In this document: piece by piece, positions 37,277-45,479 of the stretch | Numbering within the stretch: position 1 is the stretch's first letter | How the letters are laid out: every line of letters starts with the position of its first letter | Origin: Sphingomonas sp. OK281 | GTDB taxonomy: Bacteria > Pseudomonadota > Alphaproteobacteria > Sphingomonadales > Sphingomonadaceae | DNA length: 64,000 nucleotides | NCBI RefSeq assembly: GCF_900115295.1 | Contig: NZ_FOVZ01000006.1 | Span: 124,001-188,000 of the forward strand | Direction: 5' to 3' | Program-made: the position numbers and the translations under genes | The notes under the pieces: model-generated | Database searches by the model: none | What the model saw: the letters and a program-made list of their open reading frames with translations, nothing else | What the model was told of the DNA's origin: nothing

Positions 37277-37381
37277 CCACCCCGGCGAAGGCCGGGGGCC
37301 AATTGGGGGACGCCGCTAACTGCAGACAGCGTTTCGTTACTGCAGCCTTGCCAATTGGGCCCCGGCCTTTGCCGGGGTGGT
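37277..37381 (+). repeat. palindromic element C2 (right part of a B-C composite)
   Basis: Arms CCACCCCGGCGAAGGCCGGG and CCCCGGCCTTTGCCGGGGTGG with CAATTGGG inner ends and the CGTTAC core. B3 and C2 fill most of the 270-base gap between ctaE and DUF983; no gene is seen there. Confidence 0.85.
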
Positions 37382-37420
37382 AGCTATCGGGGTGGTCGCA
37401 GTGGATGAGCTGATAGTCGC

Positions 37421-38347
37421 TCAACCGCCGTGGACGGGGGCACCCCAGCCGCCCCAGACGTAGACGGTGACGAACAGGAACAGCCACACGACGTCGACGA
37501 AATGCCAGTACCACGCCGCCGCCTCGAAGCCGAAATGCTGGCGCGGAGTGAAATCGCCGCGGTACGCGCGCACCAGGCAGACGATCAGGAAGATCGTGCC
37601 GATCAGCACGTGAAATCCGTGGAAGCCGGTCGCCATGAAGAATGATGCGCCGTAATTGATGCCCTTGAACGGGAACGGCGCGTGGGCATACTCGTACGCC
37701 TGGATCGAGCTGAACAGCACGCCGAGAATCACCGTCAGCCACAGGCCCTTGAGCACGCCGTCGCGGTTGCCGACGCCGATCAGGCCCCAGGCGCCGGTCT
37801 TCTCGCCGCCGCGCTGGTTGTGGATCAGCGCGTGGTGCGCCCAGGTCACTGTCGTGCCCGAGGTCAGCAGGATCAGCGTGTTGAGCAGCGGCAGTTCGAA
37901 CGGGTTGATGACCGTCAGGCCCTTTGGCGGCCACTGCGCGACGATCGCCGCACCGCCCTCGACCGCGCGCGTGACGGTGCCGTCGGCGAAGGTCATCGCG
38001 GTCGGGAACAGCGAGAAGTCGAAGAATGCCCAGAACCAGCCGACGAAGAACATCACTTCGGAGGCGATAAACAGGATCATGCCGTAGCGGAAATGAAGCT
38101 GGACGACGGGGGTGTGGTCGCCCGCGCGGGCCTCGTGCACGACCTGCGTCCACCAGGAATACATCGTGAAGAGCACGCCGGCGAGGCCAATGAAGAACAC
38201 CCACCCGCCGCCATTGGGCTTGTCGATATGGCCGCCGTGCATCCACATGATGCCGCCGACCGCCATGATCAGCGCCGAGAACGATCCGACCAGCGGCCAG
38301 ATGCTCGGCGGCAGGATGTGGTAATCATGGTTCTTGGCGCCGGCCAT
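37421..38347 (-). CDS. ctaE: cytochrome c oxidase subunit III
   Basis: Core subunit of the aa3-type terminal oxidase, 308 residues with seven membrane helices. HDYHILPPSIWPLVGS opens the chain; HFRYGMILFIASEVMFFVGW splits around ILFIASE, the conserved second-helix region; GFHGFHVLIGTIFL and HFGFEAAAWYWHFVDVVWLF (HFG, then WHFVD) mark helices 5 and 6. It follows ctaG after 30 bases. Confidence 0.97.
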   Translation of the reverse strand: MAGAKNHDYHILPPSIWPLVGSFSALIMAVGGIMWMHGGHIDKPNGGGWVFFIGLAGVLFTMYSWWTQVVHEARAGDHTPVVQLHFRYGMILFIASEVMFFVGWFWAFFDFSLFPTAMTFADGTVTRAVEGGAAIVAQWPPKGLTVINPFELPLLNTLILLTSGTTVTWAHHALIHNQRGGEKTGAWGLIGVGNRDGVLKGLWLTVILGVLFSSIQAYEYAHAPFPFKGINYGASFFMATGFHGFHVLIGTIFLIVCLVRAYRGDFTPRQHFGFEAAAWYWHFVDVVWLFLFVTVYVWGGWGAPVHGG

Positions 38348-38377
38348 CGGTACTCCCCTATTTTCTTTGGCGACGTT

Positions 38378-38929
38378 CTAGCTGGCTGTTTTCGCAGAAT
38401 CCACCGGGTAAAACGTATAGCTGAGCGTGATCGTCTGGATATCGGCCGCGTCGGGGTCGGTCAGGATCTTCGGATCGACGAAGAAGATCACCGGCATCCG
38501 CGCGGTCTCGCCGGGCTTGAGCGTCTGCTGCGTGAAGCAGAAACACTGGATCTTGGTGAAATACTTGCCGGCCTGCGCGGGCTGGACGTTGAACGTCGCG
38601 GTACCGGTGAGCGGCTTGTTCGAGGTGTTGGTGGCGGTGAAGAACGCCATGTCGCGCGCGCCGATATCGACCGTGTCGGAGCGATTCTCGGGTGTGAACT
38701 TCCACGGCAGCTTGGGGCTGACGTTGGTGTCGAAGTCGATCTGGATCTTGTGGTCGACCGCGCCGGGGGCGGCCAGCCCGCGGTTGGTGGTGCCGTTGAG
38801 CCCGGTCGCGGCGCAGAACAGCCGGTAGAGCGGCACGCTGGCCCAGGCGAGCCCGGTCATGAAACAGATGAAGAGCACCGCAAGCGCTGCGGTGCGGTTG
38901 GTGCGCGACATGGCCTTCCAGCCGGCCAT
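38378..38929 (-). CDS. ctaG: cytochrome c oxidase assembly protein CtaG (Cox11 family)
   Basis: Copper chaperone that delivers Cu to the CuB site of subunit I. 183 residues: one N-terminal membrane helix (about 13-32, LAVLFICFMTGLAWASVPLY) then a periplasmic immunoglobulin-like domain. The copper-binding CFCFTQQ motif is present, followed by LKPGETARMPVIFFVDP. The ATG at 38929 overlaps the stop of the small upstream gene by one base. Confidence 0.95.
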   Translation of the reverse strand: MAGWKAMSRTNRTAALAVLFICFMTGLAWASVPLYRLFCAATGLNGTTNRGLAAPGAVDHKIQIDFDTNVSPKLPWKFTPENRSDTVDIGARDMAFFTATNTSNKPLTGTATFNVQPAQAGKYFTKIQCFCFTQQTLKPGETARMPVIFFVDPKILTDPDAADIQTITLSYTFYPVDSAKTAS

Positions 38930-39078
38930 CAGTGCGGCATCCCCGCGCGGATCTTGGCGATCGAGATCGCGAAGACGAGGATGACGAACGCCCCGAGGAG
39001 GATGGCCATTACGCGCGCGCGACCGCGCTGGCGGCTGCGGATGAGATCTTCCTCCCGGATGGGATCGGGAATGCTCAT
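38929..39078 (-). CDS. 49-residue membrane protein of the oxidase cluster
   Basis: A very short protein with a basic N-terminus (IRSRQRGRARV) and one membrane helix (MAILLGAFVILVFAISIAKI). Its start overlaps the ctaB stop by four bases and its stop overlaps the ctaG start, so it is translated with both. Similar tiny proteins (CoxF-type) occur at this place in other alphaproteobacteria. Probably an assembly or accessory factor. Confidence 0.8.
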   Translation of the reverse strand: MSIPDPIREEDLIRSRQRGRARVMAILLGAFVILVFAISIAKIRAGMPH

Positions 39079-39974
39079 GCGAACCACCGGTCGACGACCA
39101 GCGCGCCGAACATCACGAACAGATACAGGATCGAGTATTTGAACAAGGCCTTCTCCGGTTTCATTGCATCGTCGGCATGCGTGGTGCGCTTCGCGACGCG
39201 GACGGCGAGCAGCGCGAACCAGCCGGTGAGCAGCACCGCGGCGATGCCGTAGATCGGCCCGGTTAAGCCGAGCGGCCAGGGCAGGATCGCGACTGCGGCC
39301 ATCGGAATCGTGTAGAGCCCGATCTGCGTCCGCGTGGTCCGCTCGCCCGACACGACGGGGAGCATCGGCACACCCGCGGCGGCGTAATCGCTCTTCATGA
39401 ACAGCGCGAGCGCCCAGAAATGCGGCGGCGTCCACAGGAACACGAACAGGAACAGCAGGACGGGCAACAGCGCGACGTCACCGGTCGCCGCGGCCCAGCC
39501 GATCAGCGGCGGGAACGCGCCCGCGGCGCCACCGATGACGATGTTCTGTGGCGTACGACGCTTCAGCCAGACGGTGTAGACCAGCACATAGAACAGGATC
39601 GAGACGGTCAGGATCGCAGCGGCGACGATGTTGACCGCGACTCCCATGAACAGGACCGAGAACGCACCGAGCCCGACGCCGAAATGCAGCGCAGCCTGGC
39701 GTTCCATGCGGCCATCCGGAAGCGGGCGCTTCTGCGTACGCCGCATGACCGCGTCGATGTCCGACTCATACCATTGGTTGAGCGCTCCGGCCGCGCCGGC
39801 GCCGAGCGCGATGCAGAGGATCGCGGTGAAGCCGATCACCGGATGCACCGACGTCGGCGCCGCGAGCATGCCGCACAGGCCGGTGAAGACGACGAGCGTC
39901 ATCACCCGCGGCTTGGTGAGTGCCAGGAAATCGCGCCAATGCGCCGGTGGCAGGAGGGGTGAGGCGGGAGTCAT
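39075..39974 (-). CDS. ctaB: protoheme IX farnesyltransferase (heme O synthase)
   Basis: UbiA-family prenyltransferase adding a farnesyl group to heme B, the first step to heme A for the oxidase. 299 residues and nine predicted membrane helices. The prenyl-diphosphate site NQWYESDIDAVMRRT and the second Asp-rich region (MKSDYAAAGVPMLPVVSG split at YAAAG) are conserved. First gene of the second oxidase transcript, about 370 bases past the terminator that ends ctaC-ctaD. Confidence 0.96.
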   Translation of the reverse strand: MTPASPLLPPAHWRDFLALTKPRVMTLVVFTGLCGMLAAPTSVHPVIGFTAILCIALGAGAAGALNQWYESDIDAVMRRTQKRPLPDGRMERQAALHFGVGLGAFSVLFMGVAVNIVAAAILTVSILFYVLVYTVWLKRRTPQNIVIGGAAGAFPPLIGWAAATGDVALLPVLLFLFVFLWTPPHFWALALFMKSDYAAAGVPMLPVVSGERTTRTQIGLYTIPMAAVAILPWPLGLTGPIYGIAAVLLTGWFALLAVRVAKRTTHADDAMKPEKALFKYSILYLFVMFGALVVDRWFA

Positions 39975-40082
39975 GGTTCGGGTATGCTATACGCGTTGGA
40001 AAGGCTTGAGGAAAGCGGTGTGGCTTGGTGAGTGCGCGCGTGATCGTCGTCGCATGGTTGCCAGGTTCCGCGTCCTATCACC

Positions 40083-40232
40083 GTCACCCCAACGAAAGCT
40101 CGGGCGACGGATGGAGGCTGGTGTGAATGATCGACGATCGCCTCCAAACCGTCATCCTGACGAATGTCAGGACCCGGAGCCATGGAAGACGACGCTTTTG
40201 AACCTGGGCCCCAACCTTTGTCAGCGTGACGA
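40083..40232 (+). repeat. palindromic element, family H
   Basis: GTCACCCCAACGAAAGCTCGGG, in parts, and its distant partner CCGTCATCCTGACGAATGTCAGGAC form paired arms; GGATGGAGGC pairs with GCCTCC. A single copy in this window. It lies with B4 and the terminator in the 534-base gap from 39975 to 40508, where I see no gene. Confidence 0.5.
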
Positions 40233-40260
40233 AAGGGGAAGCGAGGTAAGTCCTCCTGCT

Positions 40261-40318
40261 TCCTTGTTCTCCCGCGAAGGCGGGAGCCCAGACTGGGTCC
40301 CCGCCTTCGCGGGGAAAC
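40261..40318 (+). repeat. palindromic element B4 (stand-alone)
   Basis: TTGTTCTCCCGCGAAGGCGGG, in parts, then CCAGACTGGG and CCCGCCTTCGCGGGGAAAC. It is nearly the same as B2 and lies just past the ctaD terminator. Confidence 0.85.
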
Positions 40319-40347
40319 ATGAAGTGGGGCTTAGAACTGCTGTTCAA

Positions 40348-40386
40348 GCAAAAACGCCCCGGGTTTCCCCGAGGCGTCTTTGTTTT
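40348..40386 (-). terminator. intrinsic terminator of ctaC-ctaD
   Basis: On the minus strand ACGCCTCGGG-GAAA-CCCGGGGCGT forms a ten-pair stem closed by a GAAA tetraloop, followed by TTTTTGC. The opposite strand also has a T-rich tail, so it could work in both directions. It lies 120 bases after the ctaD stop. Confidence 0.85.
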
Positions 40387-40396
40387 TGGCTGGCCC

Positions 40397-40495
40397 CGAC
40401 ACGGGAGCAAGTCCCGTGTCGTCGGACGCGGCATTGCCGCGCCGGCCGGTCGGATGCGCGCGGCTGGGCCGCACCGGCGCGTAGCTGGCGCTACG
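40397..40495 (-). ncRNA. hairpin-rich 3' tail of the ctaD transcript, possible small RNA
   Basis: Between the ctaD stop and its terminator are three perfect hairpins: CGTAGC-GCCA-GCTACG (40480-40495), CGCGGC-AAT-GCCGCG (40427-40441) and a ten-pair CGACACGGGA-CTTGC-TCCCGTGTCG (40397-40421). With the terminator stem this makes a compact structured RNA of about 150 bases. It could be a stabilising 3' end or a 3'-UTR-derived small RNA. No expression data. Confidence 0.4.
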
Positions 40496-40508
40496 TCACC
40501 TCGCATCC

Positions 40509-42173
40509 TCAATCGATCCGCGGCAGCGTCTCGAACTGGTGGTACGGCGGCGGCGAGGAGATCGTCCACTCCAACGTCGTCGCACCGTCGCCCCAGGGGT
40601 TGTCGCCGGCTGGCTTGCCCGCGAGCAGCGACCAGATCAGGTTGATGAAGAACACCACCATGCCCGCGGCCATGATCATGTAGCCGACCGAGGCGACCGT
40701 GTTCCAATGCTCGTACTGCGGCGTGTAGTCCGGGATGCGGCGCGGCATGCCCTGGAGACCCAGGAAATGCATCGGGAAGAACATCACGTTCACGCCGACG
40801 AAAAACACCCAGAAGTGCAGCTGGCCGAGGAACTCGTTGTACATCTTGCCCGTCATCTTCGGGAACCAGTAGTAGAACCCGGCGAACAGCGAGAACACCG
40901 CACCCAGCGACAACACGTAGTGGAAATGCGCCACCACGTAGTACGTATCCTGCATGTAATCGTCGATGCCGCCGTTGGCGAGCACCACGCCGGTCACGCC
41001 GCCGACGGTGAACATGAAGATGAAGCCGATCGACCATACCATCGGCGTCTTGAAGGTCAGCGAGCCGCCCCACATCGTCGCGATCCACGAGAAGATCTTG
41101 ATGCCGGTCGGCACCGCGATGACCATCGTCGCCGCGGTGAAGTACATCTTGGTATTCACGCTGAGGCCGGTGGTGAACATGTGGTGCGCCCACACGACGA
41201 ACCCGACCACGCCGATCGCGACCATCGCATACGCCATGCCGAGATAGCCGAAGACGGGCTTGCGGCTGAACGTCGAGATGATCTGGCTGACGATGCCGAA
41301 GCCCGGCAGGATCATGATGTAGACTTCGGGATGGCCGAAGAACCAGAACAGATGCTGGTACAGGACGGGATCGCCGCCGCCGGCCGGATCGAAGAAGGTC
41401 GTGCCGAAGTTGCGATCGGTCAGCAGCATCGTGATTGCCGCGGCGAGCACCGGCAGCGCCAGCAGCAGCAGGAACGCGGTGACGAGCATCGACCACACGA
41501 ACAGCGGCATCTTGTGCAGCGTCATGCCCGGCGCGCGCATGTTGAAGATCGTCGTGATGAAGTTGATCGCGCCGAGGATCGACGATGCGCCCGCGAGATG
41601 CAGCGCGAGGATCGCCATGTCGGTCGACGGCCCGGGCTCGCCGTACGTCGAGAGCGGCGCGTAGAGCGTCCAGCCATTACCCGCGCCACCGAAGAACGGC
41701 GACGCCAGCAGCAGCGTGAAGGCGGGGATCAGCAGCCAGAACGACACGTTGTTCATGCGCGGGAACGCCATGTCCGGCGCACCGATCATGATCGGCACGA
41801 ACCAGTTGCCGAAGCCACCGACCATCGCCGGCATGACCATGAAGAACACCATGATCAGGCCGTGCGCGGTGATCAGCACGTTCCAGAGATGGAGCGATTC
41901 GTCGAGGCTGGCGGGGCCGCCGTGGAGCATCGACGCCCAGCCCTGGAGATACTGGATGCCGGGATGCGCGAGCTCGGCGCGCATGAGACCCGAGACCGAG
42001 CCGCCGATGATCCCCGCGACGATCGCGAAGATCAGGTACAGCGTGCCGATGTCCTTGTGGTTGGTCGACATGAACCAACGCGCGAAGAAGCCCGGCTTGT
42101 GATCGGTATCGTGGTGATGGTCGTGCGCTTCGTGGGACACGAAGGCCGACGGGGTGAGAGCGGTGTCGGTCAT
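40509..42173 (-). CDS. ctaD: cytochrome c oxidase subunit I
   Basis: Catalytic subunit of the aa3-type oxidase, carrying heme a and the heme a3-CuB centre. 554 residues, twelve membrane helices. FMSTNHKDIGTLYLIF is the N-terminal signature; FWFFGHPEVYIMILPGFGI contains the CuB histidine and Tyr of the cross-link in parts; WAHHMFTTGL and VAHFHYVLSLGAVF hold further ligands. The ATG is one base after the ctaC stop. It ends in a hairpin-rich 3' region with a terminator. Confidence 0.98.
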   Translation of the reverse strand: MTDTALTPSAFVSHEAHDHHHDTDHKPGFFARWFMSTNHKDIGTLYLIFAIVAGIIGGSVSGLMRAELAHPGIQYLQGWASMLHGGPASLDESLHLWNVLITAHGLIMVFFMVMPAMVGGFGNWFVPIMIGAPDMAFPRMNNVSFWLLIPAFTLLLASPFFGGAGNGWTLYAPLSTYGEPGPSTDMAILALHLAGASSILGAINFITTIFNMRAPGMTLHKMPLFVWSMLVTAFLLLLALPVLAAAITMLLTDRNFGTTFFDPAGGGDPVLYQHLFWFFGHPEVYIMILPGFGIVSQIISTFSRKPVFGYLGMAYAMVAIGVVGFVVWAHHMFTTGLSVNTKMYFTAATMVIAVPTGIKIFSWIATMWGGSLTFKTPMVWSIGFIFMFTVGGVTGVVLANGGIDDYMQDTYYVVAHFHYVLSLGAVFSLFAGFYYWFPKMTGKMYNEFLGQLHFWVFFVGVNVMFFPMHFLGLQGMPRRIPDYTPQYEHWNTVASVGYMIMAAGMVVFFINLIWSLLAGKPAGDNPWGDGATTLEWTISSPPPYHQFETLPRID

Positions 42174-42174
42174 C

Positions 42175-43344
42175 TTACTGTCCCGCGTTGCCGGCGCCGG
42201 CCGGGTTTGAGGTCGCGCCCTGCGTCGTCGCGGGGGCTGTAGTGGTCACGTTCTCGACCGGGCCGGTGGCGTTGGCGGTTTCCGCCGCTTCGGCAACCTT
42301 CGCCGCGGAGCCGTCGGCGCCGGGTTGCGGGATGACCTTGTCGGACGCCTTGCCTGGGGTCGGCATCGTGCCGCCCTTGGCCTTGACCCACGCCGCGTAT
42401 TCGGCGGGCGGAACCGCCTCGACCGCGATCGGCATATAGCCGTGACGCGCGCCGCACAGCTCCGAGCACTGGCCGAAATACAGGCCGGCCTTGTCGATCG
42501 TGAAGCTGGTCTCGTTCAGGCGGCCGGGGATCGCGTCGAGCTTGATCCAGAACGCCGGGACCGCCCAGCTGTGGATCACGTCGTTCGACGTGGTGATCAG
42601 GCGGATCGGCACGCCGACGGGGAGGACGATGCGGTTGTCGGTGGCGAGCAGCTTGGGGCCGTCGGCATCGGTACGGCCACGCTCGCCGGCGGCGACGTCA
42701 GCCTTTTCCTTCAACATGTTGGCGGTGATCTCGAAGCCGCCATTGTCCGGATACTGATAGGTCCAATACCATTGGTTGCCGATCGCCTTCAATGTCACCG
42801 CACCCGACGGGGCCGGCTTGAACTGGGCTTGCAGCAATCCGATCGAGGGCACCGCGATCAGGACGAGGATCACGACCGGGAGCAGTGTCCAGAGAATCTC
42901 GATGACCGTGTTGTGCGACGTCTTCGACGGCACCGGGTTGGCGGCGCGGCGATAGCGGAACGACACCCAGAACAGCAGCGCGAGGACGAACAGCGAGATG
43001 ACCGTGATCGTCGGCACCAGGATCGAATTGTGCATCCAGTGCGCGAACTGGCCGTTTTTGGTCACCTGCGGCTGGAGGCCGAACAGGCCGTCGGTCGGCT
43101 GGCCGATCATCGGCTTGACCGTCATCGCGGGCGCGCCGTCCATCGCGAGCTCGGGGCTGGACGGGTTGGCGGTCGGCGTGGCGGCGGCGGTCGTCGGTGC
43201 GGTGTTTGAAACGCCGGCCGGAGCGGCGGCGGCCTGCGGGGCAGGCGTCGCTGCTGGCTGGGCCGCATGCCCGGCGACACCACCGAGACTCGCCAGTGCG
43301 AGCCCCGCTGCCATCGCAAATCCTCTCATCCCCATTTTGCGCAT
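42175..43344 (-). CDS. ctaC: cytochrome c oxidase subunit II
   Basis: Accepts electrons from cytochrome c through the CuA centre. 389 residues: signal peptide (to about HAA, residue 28), an Ala/Pro/Thr-rich linker, two membrane helices (about 110-135 and 150-175), then the cupredoxin domain. CuA ligands C293-SEL-C297-GAR-H301-GY-M304 are complete. The C-terminal 60 residues after VKAKGG are low in complexity, with many Ala, Thr and Gly, and longer than usual. First gene of the ctaC-ctaD transcript, divergent from pyrE. Confidence 0.97.
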   Translation of the reverse strand: MRKMGMRGFAMAAGLALASLGGVAGHAAQPAATPAPQAAAAPAGVSNTAPTTAAATPTANPSSPELAMDGAPAMTVKPMIGQPTDGLFGLQPQVTKNGQFAHWMHNSILVPTITVISLFVLALLFWVSFRYRRAANPVPSKTSHNTVIEILWTLLPVVILVLIAVPSIGLLQAQFKPAPSGAVTLKAIGNQWYWTYQYPDNGGFEITANMLKEKADVAAGERGRTDADGPKLLATDNRIVLPVGVPIRLITTSNDVIHSWAVPAFWIKLDAIPGRLNETSFTIDKAGLYFGQCSELCGARHGYMPIAVEAVPPAEYAAWVKAKGGTMPTPGKASDKVIPQPGADGSAAKVAEAAETANATGPVENVTTTAPATTQGATSNPAGAGNAGQ

Positions 43345-43518
43345 CGTTGTTCTTGACCCCGGTTTATAGCGAACCCGATTTCACGGACGCGCGGATGTCT
43401 GCTTATGATTTGGGAAGAGCTATACCCAGCGGGGGGGCTCGCCTCAAGCATTGTCTGGATTCGAATGGCATGGGACCAGCACGGCGAGCAAAACGCCGGT
43501 TCTCGTTGCACGTGGTTT

Positions 43519-43540
43519 CCCGCGCTCGTATCAGCGCGGG
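43519..43540 (+). other. hairpin in the pyrE leader
   Basis: CCCGCGCT-CGTATC-AGCGCGGG gives a perfect eight-pair stem that ends 26 bases before the pyrE ATG. It could modulate translation. No T-run, so it is not a clear attenuator. Confidence 0.4.
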
Positions 43541-43566
43541 CAGACCATTTGGAGCGATGATCCGCA

Positions 43567-44151
43567 ATGACCGAAGACGACGTGCTTGCCGAATTCCGCG
43601 CTGCCGAAGCGTTGCTCGAAGGGCATTTCATCCTGTCCTCGGGGCTACGCAGTTCGCGTTACCTGCAATGCGCGCGGGTGCTGATGGACCCGGCCCGAGG
43701 CGCACGTCTCTCGGAAGCGCTGGCGGCGTCGATCCCGGCCGAGTTGCGTGCGCAGATCGATATCGTCGTCTCGCCGGCGATGGGCGGCGTGATCGCCGGC
43801 CACGAAATGGGCCGCGCGCTCGGTGTCGAGGCGGTATTCCTCGAGCGGCCCGACGGCGTGTTCGAACTGCGCCGCGGATTCCGCTTGGCGCCAGGCCAGC
43901 GCGTGTTGATGATGGAGGACGTCGTCACCACCGGGCTGTCGTCGCGCGAGGCGATCGCGGCGATCGGGCGCGCGGGCGGTGTTACCGTTGCGGCGGCGGC
44001 TCTGGTCGATCGGTCGAACGGGACGGCGGATCTGGGCGTGCCGTTCTTCCCGCTGATCCGGCTCGATGTGCCGACCTATCCGGCGGATGCGTTGCCGGCC
44101 GAACTCGCGGCGATCCCGGCGATCAAGCCCGGCAGCAGGGCTGCGGCATGA
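43567..44151 (+). CDS. pyrE: orotate phosphoribosyltransferase
   Basis: Pyrimidine synthesis: orotate plus PRPP to OMP. 194 residues, the type common in alphaproteobacteria and archaea. FILSSGLRSSRYLQ is the substrate region; MMEDVVTTGLSSREAI is the PRPP-binding motif. GGAGCG lies about seven bases upstream. The stop overlaps the pdxJ start as ATGA. Confidence 0.96.
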   Translation: MTEDDVLAEFRAAEALLEGHFILSSGLRSSRYLQCARVLMDPARGARLSEALAASIPAELRAQIDIVVSPAMGGVIAGHEMGRALGVEAVFLERPDGVFELRRGFRLAPGQRVLMMEDVVTTGLSSREAIAAIGRAGGVTVAAAALVDRSNGTADLGVPFFPLIRLDVPTYPADALPAELAAIPAIKPGSRAAA

Positions 44152-44876
44152 GCCGCGACCTGCGTCTAGGCGTCAACATCGACCACGTCGCGACCGTACG
44201 GAACGCACGGGGGGCAGGGTATCCAGATCCGGTACGGGCGGCGCTGGTCGCTGCGGTGGCAGGGGCGGACGGGATTACCGCGCATCTGCGGGAGGATCGC
44301 CGGCACATTACGGATGACGACATCGCGCGGTTGTCGGCCGAACTGACGATCCCGCTCAACCTGGAGATGGCGGCGACCGACGAGATGCTCGGCATCGCGC
44401 TGCGCCACAAGCCGCACGCGGCGTGCATCGTCCCGGAAAAGCGCGAGGAACTCACCACCGAGGGTGGGCTCGACGTCGCCGGGCATTACGACCGGATGGA
44501 GCGACTGGTGGATGCGCTGGCGGGGGCGGGCATCCGCGTATCGCTGTTCATCGAGCCCGATGCGCGCCAGATCGAGGCGGCGGTGCGGCTCAAGGTGCCG
44601 GTGATCGAATTGCACACCGGTCTGTATGCGGAACTGTCGGGCGAGGCGCGAACGGTCGAGCTGCGACGGCTTACCGATGCGGCGGCGCTGGCGGCGAAGA
44701 ACGGCATCGAGGTGCATGCGGGCCACGGGCTGACCTACGACAACGTCGCGCCGATCGCGGCTATCCGGCAGGTTCGGGAGCTGAACATCGGGCATTTCCT
44801 GGTGGGTGAGGCGCTGTTCGTCGGGCTTGGCGAGGCTGTGCGGCTTATGCGCGAGGCTATGGATGCGGCGCGGTAA
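44148..44876 (+). CDS. pdxJ: pyridoxine 5'-phosphate synthase
   Basis: Condenses 1-deoxyxylulose 5-phosphate with 3-amino-2-oxopropyl phosphate in DXP-dependent vitamin B6 synthesis. 242 residues, TIM barrel. LGVNIDHVATVRNARG opens the chain; GITAHLREDRRHI, CIVPEKREELTTEGG, ELHTGLYAE and HAGHGLTYDNV are all conserved. Translationally coupled to pyrE. Confidence 0.97.
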   Translation: MSRDLRLGVNIDHVATVRNARGAGYPDPVRAALVAAVAGADGITAHLREDRRHITDDDIARLSAELTIPLNLEMAATDEMLGIALRHKPHAACIVPEKREELTTEGGLDVAGHYDRMERLVDALAGAGIRVSLFIEPDARQIEAAVRLKVPVIELHTGLYAELSGEARTVELRRLTDAAALAAKNGIEVHAGHGLTYDNVAPIAAIRQVRELNIGHFLVGEALFVGLGEAVRLMREAMDAAR

Positions 44877-44883
44877 GTCAGAA

Positions 44884-45016
44884 GGTTTGTTCACGCGGAG
44901 ACGCGGAGCCGCGGAGCAGAAGGGGGTTGCCGGGAGCCGTCCCGGTTACTTCTCGCCTTCGCCGCGCTTGCGGCTCTCATACTCTCCGCGTCTCCGCGTC
45001 TCCGCGCGAACAAAAC
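44884..45016 (+). repeat. paired-palindrome element, family G
   Basis: GGTTTGTTCACGCGGAGACG, with two more CGCGGAG copies, pairs with a mirrored CTCCGCGTCTCCGCG run ending in GCGAACAAAACC. It fills most of the pdxJ-acpS gap (168 bases). A single copy in this window. Confidence 0.75.
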
Positions 45017-45044
45017 CTTTGGTCTTCCGACTCCAGGCATCGCG

Positions 45045-45479
45045 ATGATTATCGGGCTCGGGTCCGACCTGTGTAACATCGAGCGGATCGCGGTGTCGGT
45101 CGAGCGGTTCGGCGAGCGGTTCGAGCAACGGGTGTTCACCGATGTCGAGCGCGCGAAAGCGGCGCGGCGACCGTTCACAAAGGCCGGGACGCTGGCGAAG
45201 CGGTTCGCGGCCAAGGAGGCGTTTTCCAAGGCCGTCGGGACCGGGTTTCGCGCGGGCGTGTTCATGCGCGACATCGGCGTGGTCAACGCCGCCAGCGGCG
45301 CACCGACGCTGGCGCTGACCGGAGGAGCCAAAGCGAGGCTTGACGCGTTGACCCCCGAAGGCCACGCCGCGCGCGTGCATTTGACGATGACCGATGATCA
45401 TCCGTGGGCGCAGGCCTTCGTGATCATCGAAGCTATACCTCTGATATTCCCGGACATGGGCCAGGATATGAATCGATGA
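45045..45479 (+). CDS. acpS: holo-[acyl-carrier-protein] synthase
   Basis: Transfers 4'-phosphopantetheine from CoA to acyl carrier protein. 144 residues. GLGSDLCNIERI has the magnesium-binding aspartate and KRFAAKEAFSKAVGTGF the catalytic glutamate and lysine. The stop overlaps the lepB start as ATGA. Confidence 0.95.
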   Translation: MIIGLGSDLCNIERIAVSVERFGERFEQRVFTDVERAKAARRPFTKAGTLAKRFAAKEAFSKAVGTGFRAGVFMRDIGVVNAASGAPTLALTGGAKARLDALTPEGHAARVHLTMTDDHPWAQAFVIIEAIPLIFPDMGQDMNR

